Counted from the first letter of the stretch, positions 51,562-58,331 are shown. The stretch: 64,000 bases of DNA from Eledone cirrhosa (GCA_964016885.1 OZ024742.1:121244870-121308869), one strand, 5' to 3'. Program-made: numbers and translations. Notes: generated from the letters alone by a model not told the origin.

Positions 51562-51975
51562 GTTACAACAGTGACATATATAGGTACTTAAATTTTGTTG
51601 GGTTATATACTCCAACTCATTCAGACTGTTATATAAAATGAAAAAGTCTACCTCCTCAGGTTGATATGAGGTTTTTTGAAAATATCGAGAGTTCTTCAAG
51701 GGCAGGTAATTTCGAATTTAGCTATAAATAAACAAAACTTTTAGATAGTTTAAAGGAGGTAGCTATAAAAAACCTCACAAAAGTGGGGAACTTGTGTAAA
51801 GTTAGTAATTCAAAGAAATTAAATTTCTTGAAATTTTGTTTGATCTATACATACATACCTTTTATTTTCTCTTTTTCAGTTATTAGCTAAAGAGATACGC
51901 CATGAAAGAAACATCATTCTGCAATGCACACGTTATATTGTAAAAAACAACTTCTTTCAAAATAAACCAATATAA
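33392..51975 (+). CDS. NUFIP1: NUFIP1 (nuclear FMR1-interacting protein 1), complete ten-exon gene
   Basis: Ten exons (33392-33811, 35666-35782, 37365-37427, 39305-39387, 41409-41492, 44307-44388, 45912-45978, 46944-46985, 50441-50553, 51880-51975) sum to 1167 nt, exactly 389 codons with the stop. Residues 1-140 are Q/N/Y/P-rich and low complexity. Two zinc fingers follow (C157, C160, H173, H177; C180, C185, H197, H201). Then comes the conserved NUFIP1 block EEIDKWIAERKRNFPTVANI at about 217-236, a basic linker, and the C-terminal helix IRHERNIILQCTRYIVKNNF at about 363-382. NUFIP1 (yeast Rsa1) is a nuclear assembly factor for box C/D snoRNPs, binding SNU13 and ZNHIT3, and has been described as a ribophagy receptor in mammals. 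The start is the only ATG in the frame; an in-frame TAA lies just upstream at about 33308. At 388 aa it is shorter than the roughly 495 aa human protein, mainly in the N-terminal and central acidic regions. Confidence 0.95.
33931..34034 (-). mobile_element. S1 SINE with internal deletion, NUFIP1 intron 1
   Basis: TTGTTTCTACTTTTG joins directly to AAAGGCAAAGTTAACCTCGG; about 80 bp of the middle is missing. It ends ATCATGTCCGACCCTGTTA. Confidence 0.75.
34057..34290 (+). mobile_element. S1-type SINE, long-tail subfamily
   Basis: The head CGAATTGGCAGAGTCGTTAG and TTCAAATCCCACCCAGG is followed by a 3' extension with CACTTTCCATCTCTCC and GGGATGGGTTCCGCCAGGTT. Related tails are at 37010-37240 and 61320-61615. 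Confidence 0.7.
34459..34646 (+). mobile_element. S1 SINE, full length
   Basis: Near consensus, with target duplications ATTATGTAAAATCTC on both sides. Confidence 0.87.
34892..35000 (+). mobile_element. S1 SINE, 5'-truncated
   Basis: Starts at the B-box end (CATCCCGCCGAGG) and runs to the normal 3' end. Duplication ATTATTATTGTTCA. Confidence 0.8.
35022..35237 (+). mobile_element. S1-type SINE, older variant
   Basis: The head AGTGAATTGGCAGAGTTGTT resembles the long-tail head. The end is degraded (GTGTCTAAATTAGAACTCAT). Confidence 0.7.
35666..35782 (+). CDS. NUFIP1: NUFIP1 exon 2 (first zinc finger)
   Basis: 117 nt, 39 codons. The acceptor is GTATTTTCAG and the donor is GAAAAG|GTAAAT. A Lys/Asn-rich start leads into FSCDICDRGFKTEQIYKEHI, with Cys pair C157/C160 and His pair H173/H177, a C2H2 finger matching the NUFIP1 family. 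Confidence 0.95.
36085..36530 (+). pseudogene. Decayed LINE C-terminal fragment (second LINE family)
   Basis: Broken plus-strand frames read RRLFGVTLLNKV-like sequence, then RSWLR-YGHVVKMSQER-like, LDNIHELGWSRLGIQPNQL and LRNKWVKKK. This layout (RWYGHV...GRPRTRWLD...) is the usual C-terminus of RTE/CR1-type LINEs, but the sequence differs from the RTE-like copies. It lies in NUFIP1 intron 2. Confidence 0.65.
36794..36875. mobile_element. MITE family M1, truncated
   Basis: TTAA at 36790-36793 then CCCTTTAGCATTTAAACCGG and AATACTCTCCCCTCTTTCTG. Homology stops after about 80 bases. Confidence 0.6.
37010..37240 (-). mobile_element. S1-type SINE, long-tail subfamily, decayed
   Basis: The reverse tail GGGCATTTAAAACCTGGTGG and AAGGAAGTGAGAAAGAGATA leads to a decayed tRNA-like head near AACAACTCTGCCAAATT. 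Confidence 0.6.
37365..37427 (+). CDS. NUFIP1: NUFIP1 exon 3 (second zinc finger)
   Basis: 63 nt, 21 codons, phase 0. The acceptor is TATTTTCCAG and the donor is AAAATG|GTAAAT. It encodes CPKENCNYFAAPKLVKIHIK, with Cys residues at 180 and 185 and His at 197. The finger is completed by the first residues of exon 4. Confidence 0.93.
37800..38632 (-). mobile_element. S2/S3-type SINE carrying a 25-bp minisatellite
   Basis: The minus-strand head GTGGCTCAGGGTGTTGGATT and the downstream body GCATTGTTTCCTTGGGCATG lie on either side of the tandem array at 37866-38594. A normal SINE has one copy of that segment. Confidence 0.65.
37866..38594 (+). repeat. 25-bp minisatellite (~29 units), NUFIP1 intron 3
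   Basis: Unit CACTACCCAGACCAAGAATC plus AAGTT or AAGTG. The T/G variant at one position is scattered. All three plus frames are open across it because the unit lacks stops in any frame; this gives three overlapping 250-286-codon frames that I do not regard as genes. It sits within a SINE (37800-38632). Confidence 0.93.
38680..39085 (+). mobile_element. tRNA-derived SINE with conserved central/tail domain (S4)
   Basis: The head CGTGGCTTTGTGGTTAGAGT leads to a body shared with 12781-13075 (ACATTCTGTGTCATTCTGAA, GGGTATGCATATCTGTGGAA, CACTTGCACGTTAATTTCAT). The layout recalls the Ceph-SINE superfamily of cephalopods; that name is a guess. Confidence 0.65.
39090..39232. mobile_element. Second TTAA-flanked MITE type (M2)
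   Basis: 143 bp between TTAA at 39086-39089 and 39233-39236, with short inverted ends CCCTTTT. The body is unlike M1. It directly follows a SINE at 38680-39085. Confidence 0.55.
39305..39387 (+). CDS. NUFIP1: NUFIP1 exon 4 (conserved block)
   Basis: 83 nt. The acceptor is TATATTTCAG and the donor is AAAAG|GTAGAA. It encodes HHDTGLAKKIWNIESQEEID and KWIAERK, the start of the most conserved NUFIP1 segment. It ends with two bases of an Arg codon completed by exon 5. Confidence 0.93.
39442..39628 (-). mobile_element. S1 SINE in NUFIP1 intron 4
   Basis: Full-length reverse copy flanked by AAAATAGATAATAAT. It lies about 55 bp downstream of the exon 4 donor. Confidence 0.82.
39870..40345 (-). mobile_element. 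RTE-tail elements, reversed, with duplicated internal block
   Basis: (ATC)n, AACATCCGTTTTCCTTGC, then two copies of a block with TCTTATACACAACTGAAGAG (40083 and 40189) between 48-bp-like units. NUFIP1 intron 4. Confidence 0.55.
40670..40940 (+). mobile_element. RTE-tail element
   Basis: AAGTGCCCAGTCCACACTGT, GTTGGTGTTAGGAAGGGCAT and GACGTTAAATAGTGATGATG. It faces the previous entry, so the two could pair in RNA. Confidence 0.75.
41123..41314. mobile_element. MITE family M1 in NUFIP1 intron 4
   Basis: Degraded ends (CCTTTAGTATTTAAACC and AAATGCTAAAGG) with a well-conserved body (ATATCCGGCCACAATTCTCT, TGATATTATGTGAGC). Confidence 0.65.
41409..41492 (+). CDS. NUFIP1: NUFIP1 exon 5
   Basis: 84 nt. 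The acceptor is CTTTCAAG and the donor is TCAAA|GTAAGT. It encodes (R)NFPTVANIAKKQSIIDDKIA and RGEVLAS. Together with exon 4 it makes the RKRNFPT motif of the family's conserved domain. Confidence 0.92.
41648..41802 (+). pseudogene. LINE 3' end fragment with (GATA)n tail
   Basis: Translation gives RGRPRLTYVDALRTDTGLLE then MRDRDRWRELVHGSREF and a stop, followed by (TAGA)n. This is the classic end of a LINE ORF2 plus a microsatellite-like tail. It is severely 5'-truncated, lies next to a (TG)n/(TA)n tract in NUFIP1 intron 5, and the composite SINE follows immediately. Confidence 0.7.
41812..42243 (+). mobile_element. Composite SINE (S3): tRNA head plus RTE-LINE tail, complete
   Basis: Head ATGGCTTAGCGGTTAGAGCA and GAGTTCAATTCTCGGACC; middle CCTTGAGCAAGACACTTTAT; tail GAGGTTGGTGTTAGGAAGGG, GCTAGCATGGAAGAACGGAC and (GATGAT)n. 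The tail is the same sequence family as the 3'UTR of the RTE-like LINEs. NUFIP1 intron 5. Confidence 0.85.
42605..42985 (+). repeat. Minisatellite of mixed 13- and 15-bp units
   Basis: Units GTGATATACTGCA (13) and GTGATATACTGCTTA (15) alternate irregularly for about 27 copies. NUFIP1 intron 5. Confidence 0.9.
43830..44185 (+). repeat. Degenerate ~48-bp tandem repeat
   Basis: About eight diverged units containing GGCCTGGTCCTGTTACCAGA and TGTCTATATTTTACATCTGG. NUFIP1 intron 5. Confidence 0.75.
44307..44388 (+). CDS. NUFIP1: NUFIP1 exon 6
   Basis: 82 nt. The acceptor is TTTTTTAAG and the donor is AAAAAG|GTATTC. It encodes the basic linker SFHHRPDMPRGKRRFVQAKH. A nuclear-localisation role is plausible from the basic cluster but not shown. 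Confidence 0.85.
44416..44706 (+). mobile_element. S1 SINE interrupted by a second, inverted SINE piece
   Basis: The outer plus copy (GATGGATTTGCAGAATCAGT to AAATGTAGAAACAATTATT) contains a minus-strand 5'-truncated copy at 44526-44627 (TTGTTTCTACTTTTGGCACA to GATGAAAGGCAAAGTTAA). NUFIP1 intron 6. Confidence 0.75.
45102..45304. mobile_element. MITE family M1 in NUFIP1 intron 6
   Basis: About 203 bp, with ends CCCTTTAGCATTTACATTAC and AAGGCTAAAGGG; flanks TTCA and TTAA. Same orientation as the 3482 copy. Confidence 0.7.
45750..45853 (+). mobile_element. S1 SINE, 5'-truncated, NUFIP1 intron 6
   Basis: Begins GACTTTGCCTTTCATCC and has a full 3' end, with duplication ATTATTTCTATTTTG. It lies about 60 bp before the exon 7 acceptor. 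Confidence 0.8.
45912..45978 (+). CDS. NUFIP1: NUFIP1 exon 7
   Basis: 67 nt. The acceptor is CTCCTTTTAG and the donor is AATG|GTAAGA. It encodes polar, disordered residues NQNDCSSDTNKTADKNNLNS and ends one base into a codon. The call rests on splice signals and phase continuity. Confidence 0.78.
46298..46500 (+). mobile_element. tRNA-derived SINE, another head type (S5)
   Basis: GATTGTGTGGTTAAGGAATT, CATGTTCAGTACAATGGTGT and GGCACCTTGGACAAATGACT are typical of the GT-tailed cephalopod SINE. NUFIP1 intron 7. Confidence 0.6.
46944..46985 (+). CDS. NUFIP1: NUFIP1 exon 8 (microexon-sized)
   Basis: 42 nt. The acceptor is TCTAATTTAG and the donor is GATG|GTAAGT. It encodes DLVKNYDFDSPEQD, in phase with exons 7 and 9. 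The following intron carries an antisense LINE copy starting about 20 bases after the donor. Confidence 0.75.
47005..49515 (-). mobile_element. RTE-like LINE copy 2, 5'-truncated, antisense in NUFIP1 intron 8
   Basis: The left end is (ATC)n at about 47005; the right end abuts a short (TA)n run at 49516-49531. It is clearly the same element as copy 1 and extends further 5' (about 130 more codons). The endonuclease domain expected upstream in RTE elements is missing, so this is a typical 5'-truncated insertion. Confidence 0.88.
47398..49590 (-). CDS. RTE-like reverse transcriptase ORF, copy 2, uninterrupted
   Basis: The frame is open for 730 codons; about the first 28 are translated flanking DNA and element homology starts near VCGWSRPVGRRR. 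A basic, Arg-rich helix region (about 45-120) precedes the RT domain (about 190-460). RT landmarks are GKAAGPSEI, FGFVSGKSTTDALF, FVDLEKAFDRVP (catalytic Asp324) and LLYADDLTL (Asp415/416). A C4HC3 cluster follows at C470/C473, C484/C487, H492/C495 and C510/C513, then a C-terminal part with YLGDKISSGGG, RLRWYGHVMRM and GRPRKTWDELI. The catalytic residues are intact. Lack of the 5' part makes it non-autonomous, and it has no obvious promoter. Confidence 0.88.
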   Translation of the reverse strand: MHSSIYISYCLCFVPVPFFTIYIYMLATDEVCGWSRPVGRRRVTWWWNSKVEGSIKAKKQAWKVWRDGGSREDYQVARREARRQVYLARREAEERKFKHVLQRDDQKREVFRIARQCVKENRDIVGEKCVLNDDGTLAITDADKKVAWKCHYERLLNEENNWEKGSLPHIDPIEGPAVLVEGSIISKAIKDMKTGKAAGPSEIVAEMLKASGTVGHTMVTRIVNQVVQNGVVPKDWHSSIIVNCYKGKGDALDRSNYRGIKLIDQVMKVTERVIAQLIRERIDLDEMQFGFVSGKSTTDALFIVRQLQEKYLAKGKPLYLAFVDLEKAFDRVPRSIIWWALRKLGVDEWLVRAIQAMYKETVSKVRINNEYSEEFSVKVGVHQGSVLSPLLFIIALQAITEEFKTGCPWELLYADDLTLIAESMAELEKKFQTWKHGLESKGLKINLAKTKVLVCRKENKAAVPSGKWSCSVCRKGVGRNSILCPKCKVWVHKRCSGITGRLTKNIDFTCGRCSGAISSSKCPQTTSSFNCAEGSIEIVDSFRYLGDKISSGGGCSESTVARVRTGWKKFRELIPLLAAKGFSLKMKGRLYDACIRTAMLHGSETWALCAEDIRRLERNEACMLRWMCNSNIRERQSINELRNKLEIRGIRCCLLERRLRWYGHVMRMKVDSCITKCRAIKIDGSHGIGRPRKTWDELINSDITHLHLSKTMSLDRDLWRYSVTEKTRLT
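49620..50430. other. NUFIP1 intron 8, right part, nothing recognised
   Basis: AT-rich unique sequence between the LINE and exon 9. Confidence 0.5.
50441..50553 (+). CDS. NUFIP1: NUFIP1 exon 9
   Basis: 113 nt. The acceptor is TTTTCTTTAG and the donor is GAAAAG|GTGAGT. It encodes EENNVPLKKKHANHVSEFPK then PPWESRVFLRTRPTLLEK. The F-R-T-RP-LLEK stretch corresponds to the region just before the C-terminal helix of vertebrate NUFIP1. Confidence 0.92.
50963..51080. repeat. Near-perfect hairpin, 57-bp stem, 4-base loop
   Basis: The arms 50963-51019 and 51024-51080 pair with two mismatches around the loop GACT. The stem contains GTGTGACCCCGACGGCAGAG. It lies in NUFIP1 intron 9, just after a (TA)n tract. 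Confidence 0.9.
51167..51509 (+). mobile_element. Composite SINE (S3), complete, NUFIP1 intron 9
   Basis: Same head-to-tail order as 41812-42243, with one tail unit fewer, ending in (GAT)n then (TA)n to 51557. Confidence 0.85.
51880..51975 (+). CDS. NUFIP1: NUFIP1 exon 10 (stop codon)
   Basis: 96 nt including TAA at 51973-51975; the acceptor is CTCTTTTTCAG. It encodes LLAKEIRHERNIILQCTRYI and VKNNFFQNKPI. The HERNIILQC-RYI core is near-identical to the human C-terminus, which binds ZNHIT3 in the R2TP-dependent snoRNP pathway. An AATAAA overlaps the stop codon (51974-51979). Confidence 0.95.
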   Translation, partial: LLAKEIRHERNIILQCTRYIVKNNFFQNKPI

Positions 51976-51979
51976 TAAA
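51974..51979 (+). promoter_or_regulatory. AATAAA hexamer overlapping the NUFIP1 stop codon
   Basis: AATAAA begins inside the TAA codon of NUFIP1. Use as the real polyadenylation signal would give almost no 3'UTR, so a downstream A/T-rich site at about 52.0-52.3 kb may serve instead. Confidence 0.3.
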
Positions 51980-53095
51980 AATCAAACCAAGTGTAAATCT
52001 AAGTCTTCATATATGCAATGACATTGAATGTTTATATACAGGGGATTCTTCTTTTAAATATGTTCTTTTTTTACCTTTATTATTTTTTTATATAAAAAAA
52101 TGTATAGTTGATCTTTATTTATTGCAATTCATGCAATCTTCCAAAGTTTATTAATTGTCATCATGTGATAGTTACCAGCATTGAGCATCTGAAGGAATTA
52201 ATTTTATTAGAAATATATGTATTTAGTTTGATTTAAAATAACCAAATAATTTTGCTAATATCACTCTAGCACAGCAATTCATAACATTTTCACGATAAAG
52301 GACCCCTGTGTTTAAATGAATTTTCCCACAGAGCTCATGCTTTTGAAAAGTCTGTCTACTTAAACTGATTATATTTTTTAACAACAAACTTGTTTATTCA
52401 TTTTTGTCCTTTAATTGAAAGATATATATGTAACAACACTTTTTTTTACTTGGTAGATTGGGGGAAGGGGCAATGGTCATGGCATTCACAAGCCTTCCAA
52501 GGGCAGATGGTAGACAACCATTGATGTTCTGTTTTAAATGTTGTAGGTCTACTCTTTTTGGAAAGTTGTGAATAGGGAGGGAGTTCCTGAAGGTTAATGC
52601 TGTGGGCATAGTGCAGAACAAAGAAAGTTTGACACAACAGAGCTGATGAGATGACGAGAGTGTTGTGTATTGAATTTGTATTGAGTATTATCTAACAAGT
52701 GTTGTGTAATAGTTTAATTTTTTAACAACAGCCAATCATATCACAATCATGTGTTTCAAGTGTACTTGTGTTTATTGCCTATATATTATACTTCATCTAT
52801 ACAGGGGCACACAATTCGATCCAACAGGTTCGAAGTACAGTCTGACAGTTTGAGGAGTACACAATTCTTTCTGTCCCCATGGAACTATGTTCAGTGTTAT
52901 TATCATTGTATGTTTGCTTCAGTTTGACAGTTCTACAGTTTATTGTGTTGAAATAGAAATTTGAAATTACTGTATTATGATGTTCAATTAGCCACGCAAA
53001 TAAGGAAATAAACGAGACAGCAATAGTGTCGACAATAGAGCAAGGAACATTTCTTGGTGACATAAACCTACAGTGGGTCAAAGACATCACAGCGT
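51980..53095. other. NUFIP1 3' flank
   Basis: AT-rich, probably including the 3'UTR. Minus-strand 52640-52400 (NSLPIHNFPKRVDLQHLKQN, CLPSALGRLVNAM) has the look of a decayed LINE C-terminus; weak. Confidence 0.35.
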
Positions 53096-53099
53096 TGTT

Positions 53100-54510
53100 T
53101 CATGGCCTTTGAAGAAAAGGCTTATGAGAACGAAGTGGAGGATAACATACAAGATGGTGGCCAAAGTCCTATGGCTATGAAATTAATTTCTTTGGTCAGA
53201 ATACAAGCGTTAAAGGTTGATATTAACACCCCAAAGAATATAATGAAAATGACTTACCAGCTCCTATCCATTGTCAACAATGCCTTTTTTAGTTTCCTGG
53301 CGGTACACCTACCAACATACTTTTGGCCTACCCTTGGGATCGAGACTGTCAGGTTTACTGGCCATCCCTTACATGAACAGACTCAAACGCAGAGTACTCA
53401 GCTTCTGTGACACCTGCAGTTTTTTTGCAAGATATGTGGACAATATACTCATCCTCACATCCTCCAGGTAGAATGCTAACAGGATATACTAGTCTTTCAA
53501 CAAATCTGACAGACATCAAGTTCAGCATCGAACATCCCACTGACTCCAGGTCCCTCACCTGCTCAACTTCAGACTGAATATCACTGAAAGTGGTGAAATC
53601 CACACCAATTTCTACCGCAATGTGGCCAGCAGGGACCTTTTCTTCCACTATAAATCTGCCCTCTCCAACAGCTCTAAAAGAGAGTACATTTCTAATGAAA
53701 TTGCTTGCATACACAACTTATGCATCAACTTTACCCATATCAAGCTGTTCCACAGGGTGTTAAAAACCAATGGCTGCCCAGCTTTCTTCTCCACCTCATG
53801 ACGAAACCCCAGACTCAGAGACTGGATCAACACAGACAATAGTTGCTTACTCAAGATTCCACATCCCAGCGAAGAGACTACCAATGCCATACGCAAAGCC
53901 ATCAGAAGAGGGTCTCAATATCAGACTAGCTCACTTGGGACCTTCCCTGCGGATATACCTATCCACAAGACAACCCCTCATTGAAGATAATAGATGCACC
54001 CTAGCCAATTGTCCTATCTGCAACACTAATTGCTGCCTACGTGCCTACAGGCTAGAATGTGACAAGCATAACCAATTCTACATTGGCAGCATTGGTGGAT
54101 TGGCAGTATCGGTAGAGGGTCGGACGCCATGCTTTGACGCATAGAGTTACGCCCCTTGCCATTCAGAGTTCAAATCCCGCCGAGGTTAACTTTGCCTTTC
54201 ATCCTTACGGGGTCGATAAAATAAAGTACCAGTAATGCACTGGGTAATTACTGGCCTTGTGCCAAAAGTAGAAACAATTATTTGACCATTACATTTCCGA
54301 ATTAAAGAGGACATCAACACCAATTCCTCTTCCTTCCACAAACACATCACCAAATACAGAAACCAGGACAATAAAATAACCACCACCGTCTTTGGTATTG
54401 AATGCAGTATAGGCATACTGAGAATCAAGGGAGCCCTTTTGATTAAGCAACTAAAGCCCGTCATCTATAATAGTATGGAAAAGAATGTGCGACAATGGCT
54501 AATCTAATTT
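53100..54510 (+). pseudogene. Penelope-like retroelement fragment split by a SINE
   Basis: Plus-strand pieces: GLPLGSRLSGLLAIPYMNRL then FFARYVDNILIL (the RT box normally has YVDD), the linker NIRLAHLGPSLRIYLSTRQP, the Cys cluster CTLANCPICNTNCCLRAY and CDKHNQFYIGSI (start of the GIY-YIG nuclease). A SINE at 54091-54282 interrupts the nuclease. The remainder (FHKHITKYRNQ, ILRIKGALLIKQLKPVIYNS) resumes after it and ends in a stop at about 54504. Several frameshifts and an Asn for the second catalytic Asp show it is dead. Confidence 0.7.
54091..54282 (+). mobile_element. S1 SINE, full length, in the Penelope-like fragment
   Basis: Near-consensus copy (TTGGCAGTATCGGTAGAGGG to AAGTAGAAACAATTATTTG) that splits the GIY-YIG region of the 53.1-54.5 kb element. 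Confidence 0.85.
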
Positions 54511-54602
54511 GTCCAGCCTAAATATACCATCTTGCCAACATCCCAGCTACCCGATGTAACGAACGTTCGATTCCTAGCCTATGTCGACACAACTAATGCT
54601 AA

Positions 54603-55472
54603 TCTATATATATAAAACTGTGGTTGTCTGTCTGTCTATCGATTTTTGGCACACATCTCCTCTTAGAATCTCTCACGGAATTGCACCGAAATTGCTATAC
54701 TTGTACATTGAGCCCTAGCGAAGACATCGGAAAAAAAATATTTCAAATTGACCCACCCTATGTGACGAAATCGAATATAATGTATCGATTTTTGAGCGTA
54801 AGTTATCAGTTATTTCCCTTTGTTCTGTTTACATTGAGCGTCTTACGTAAAAAATTACGCTGACACGAACAGTTGTCGAGCCAGCAAAATATTGACCTGC
54901 AAAATTCATCAGTTCGAACACTAAGCTTCCGTTTTGCTTCATTTCCATTTAAAAGCATTTTAAAACAATATTTTTACTTGAAAACAAGTCTATTTAAAGA
55001 CTACGTAAAACAAGCAAATATTTCGTCGTTAGGCGTGCAGACAGACAGTCATGCAGAGAGGTGATATACGCGTGCAGACAGATAGTCGTGCAGAGAGGTG
55101 ATATAGGCGTGCAGACAGACAGTCGTGCAGAGAGGTGATATAGGCGTGCAGACAGACAGTCGTGCAGAGAGGTGATATAGGCGTGCAGACAGACATAACT
55201 GATAATTTGGTTACGCTAATGTTTTTCTCTGCGTTGCAGTGTTTACATTTTCGATCTTTGTTAATAAATAACCAGTGCAGTTTTTATCCCCAGCAACCTC
55301 TTTTGTTATAACATTCGGGTTATCGTTATGTTTTCTTAACTTCATAAGGCATATTGTTGGTTGAGGGAATATTAATCAAAAACACCACATGCAAGTCTGC
55401 AAAAAAGAAACTTAACATTGTAACTTTAACACAGCTACTGAGCGACCCCGAGCAACGCCGGGCTTTACTGCT
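54603..55472 (+). mobile_element. Non-autonomous Helitron-like element
   Basis: It begins TCTATATATATAAAACTG and ends with CCCCGAGCAACGCCGGGC (a short GC-rich hairpin), then TTTACTGCTAG followed by T. A TC start, a hairpin about 10 bases from a CTAG end and insertion between A and T are Helitron hallmarks. No Rep/helicase frame is present. Internally there is a 37-bp tandem repeat at 55034-55196. Confidence 0.7.
55034..55196 (+). repeat. 37-bp minisatellite inside the Helitron
   Basis: Just over four copies of a 37-bp unit starting CGTGCAGACAGACAG and ending GAGAGGTGATATAGG, with starts at 55034, 55071, 55108, 55145 and 55182. Confidence 0.85.
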
Positions 55473-55959
55473 AGTAACCTGATAATTCTTTTCTGGTTTT
55501 GAGTGGTCACCTAGTTTGACACGATGAATGTGTATGAGTGGACTTAAAATAAGTAGCTGGTGTTTGGCGTGCGTTAGCTGTCTTCATGCGTAGATAGTTG
55601 CCCTTAGACAATGCTATTAATAGGGACGAATTCTTCCTCAAACTACCTTTAGTTTTAGAAATTGTCAGAAGAGCAGCCAAATCTGCCGTTAAACACTTGT
55701 TAAAATTCACCTTAAATCTATGTTTTAAAATCACCTCAAGAATTATAACCTACACATTTTAATATGTATCTCCGCAAAATTTGAATAAAAATACGCATTA
55801 ATTGGAAAGTTAAGAAACAAATTAGTTATATGTGTGTAGCTCAGATAGTGAATCTCTGTAAACTAGAGGAAATAACTCCTACGAAAGCTTGCTAGATTTA
55901 CTTCCCTTTATATGTAACTTTGTCAGCCACTATACAAACCAGCCAACTAGCCTGTCAGA

Positions 55960-56095
55960 GAGCTTTATTTTATCGACCCCCGTAAGGATGAAAGGCAAAG
56001 CTAACCTAACGGGATTTGAACTCAGTCCGTAAAGGGATGTAACTGTGCTGCAAAGCATGGCGTCCGACCCTCTACCGATGTTGCCAATACACATC
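55960..56095 (-). mobile_element. S1 SINE, truncated
   Basis: Reverse copy from CTTTATTTTATCGACC to CCGATGTTGCCAATACAC. Confidence 0.75.
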
Positions 56096-56144
56096 ATAAG
56101 GTGTTTGGGGCTATTATTTCTAGCTTCATACTAGAAATAATTGT

Positions 56145-56325
56145 TTCTACTTTAGGCACAAGGCCAGCAATTATCCAGTGCATTACTGGTACTTTATTTT
56201 ATCGACCCCGTAAGGATGAAAGGCAAAGTCAACCTCGGCGGGATTTGAACTCATCATAAAGGGACGTAACTATGCTTGAAAGCATGGCGTCCGACCCTCT
56301 ACCGATACTGCCAATCCACCGCCCT
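56145..56325 (-). mobile_element. S1 SINE, full length
   Basis: Near consensus, flanked by TTCATACTAGAAATAAT on both sides, with the same bases in inverted form (TTATTTCTAG) just upstream. Confidence 0.85.
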
Positions 56326-56329
56326 TCAT

Positions 56330-57185
56330 ACTAGAAATAATAGCCCCAAACATCTTAAGTTCACACAACATGCAAGGCATGTCACCTCACCCAATAATTA
56401 TATATTTTCTCCCCAAACTACCAAAACATATCTAATTGTATATGCGCTACAATTTATGTCCATGTTATGTTTATCACATATCGAAGCTTTTTTTTTATAT
56501 CTTGGTTGATATTTGATAACAACTAAACTAATCATCACAACTAAAACGATTACATTTTCCCCACTCCAATTCAAAAATGCTTCCACTACCCCTGACATGT
56601 CATGTAAAATGTCAAGATTTACCACGAGGTGAGATGATGAAGGAGACGTGTACTCTTTGAAGTGTCACCTTCGCACTTAACTCTCATTCCGAGCTGGACG
56701 GGGTATAACTTCACGTTTCAGTCCATCATGACTGACCTGCAAGCTATCTTGCCGCAAGTCGCCGAAAGACGCTGACCACTGTAATGGGTGGAATATCTTC
56801 GTCATTTTTCTTCAACACTGTCAAGTTGACTAAGATGAAAAATATATTGGGCATAGCACTGAGGTCGACACGAAGACTTCGTTAAAGTAGTAATTGACCT
56901 CAGCGGAATATGGTGAGGAGATTTATTAGGTAGCCAGGTCGCACATCATCACTGGGAAGGATCTCAGGGCAGCTACAACGTCTACACTGGATGTGATCAT
57001 GGCGGTGTCACTGGCTTGGAAGTCCCTGATATCGAACGGGATTTCTGGATGCTTAATATGGAGAGAACCCAGGTCATCGGTGTGGGTCAGAGTACCGTCT
57101 CTCGAAGCCAGTGTCCTCACCGCAGCAGAAACGTCTCCCTCAATCAGTTCACAATTAACTTGGTCACGGTGTCGTATTAAATGGC
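56330..57185. other. Unassigned sequence
   Basis: Mixed composition, less AT-rich at 56630-57180. A minus-strand frame (57120-56926) reads LGSLHIKHPEIPFDIRDFQA but matches nothing I recognise. It could be a degraded transposon gene. Confidence 0.3.
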
Positions 57186-57191
57186 GTGTGT

Positions 57192-57233
<42 letters not shown>

Positions 57234-57245
57234 ATTTCTAGTAAT

Positions 57246-57587
57246 GGTGGATTGGCAGAATCGGTAGAGGGTCAGACGCTATGCAGTTCAAATCCCGCCG
57301 AGGTTAACTTTGCCTTTCATCCTTACGGGGTCGATAAAATAAAGTACCAGTAATGTACTGCGTAATTGCTGGCCTTGTGCCAAAAGTAGAAGCACTTATT
57401 TCTAGTAATGGTAGCTGGATTGGCAGTATCGGTAGAGGGTCGGATGCCATGCTTTGACGCACAGAGTTACGGCCCTTGCCATTCTGAGTTCAAATCCCGC
57501 CTTTCATCCTTACGGGGTTGATAAAATAAGGTACCAGCAATGTACTGGGTATTTGCTGGCCTTGTGCCAAAAGTAGAAACAATTATT
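57246..57587 (+). mobile_element. Two S1 SINEs in tandem at one target
   Basis: Copy A (57246-57394) has a deletion between GACGCTATG and CAGTTCAAATCCC. Copy B (57411-57587) has lost part of CGAGGTTAACTTTG. Both end in TTATTTCTAGTA-like target sequence, so the second inserted into the first one's duplicated site. Confidence 0.8.
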
Positions 57588-57625
57588 TCTAGTATTTACC
57601 CCGCCTCCGACTCTCCCGTTCCACA

Positions 57626-57626
<1 letters not shown>

Positions 57627-57673
<47 letters not shown>

Positions 57674-57720
57674 GTATATATGTATGTATAGATATGTATG
57701 TATATGTATGTATGTATACA
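57627..57720 (+). repeat. (CA)n and (GTAT)n microsatellites
   Basis: (CA)n 57627-57670 followed by ATGTATGT-rich sequence. Confidence 0.9.
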
Positions 57721-57889
57721 ACCTGTATCCCAGTACAACCTGTCCCATGGTCGGGTCGTTGGCGACTAAACTGGCAACCCCACCAAGGTTTCTTGGTGAG
57801 GAGGGTGACTTTGGACATCCTGCAGAACTAAAAACAAAACCTGTCAAAGGGCAAAGGGGCTCTTAAGAGTCAATGGCCATCCAAAATCA

Positions 57890-58300
57890 CCGGGAGAGAT
57901 GACCCCTTAGCCTTTGTCAAGGCAGAATTCTAGGAGAAGGAAAACTCTGATATAACACCTGCAACCCTGATGGTATCCAATGATGTTGACTTGTTCTTCT
58001 TTTTGGTAAATATCATCTTGGTTAAGAGAGTGGGACTGGCTTTGTGCAGTGCCTTTGCTCACTATAAAAGCTTCACAGCACAGGCATTGCTTTATATCTG
58101 GAGATCTCTCTGCACTTGTCGTCACATGGTACCATGGGCCCAGCACTATGTGTCAATAATTGTTACAAGTGTAGTCGTTGTACCAGAGTTTTCAAGTCGC
58201 TGACTGGACTAAAAAGTCACACTCGTTCAGCGCATCGGTAGGGGTTCTCCTACATGGATATAAAGTAGTGGCCGTACTCGAAAACGAGTTGGCAGCCACC

Positions 58301-58331
<31 letters not shown>

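Noticed and set aside
56926..57120. Minus-strand 64-codon frame LHIKHPEIPFDIRDFQA
   Set aside because: It looks protein-like but no family is recognised and no splice context supports it. Left as unassigned sequence.
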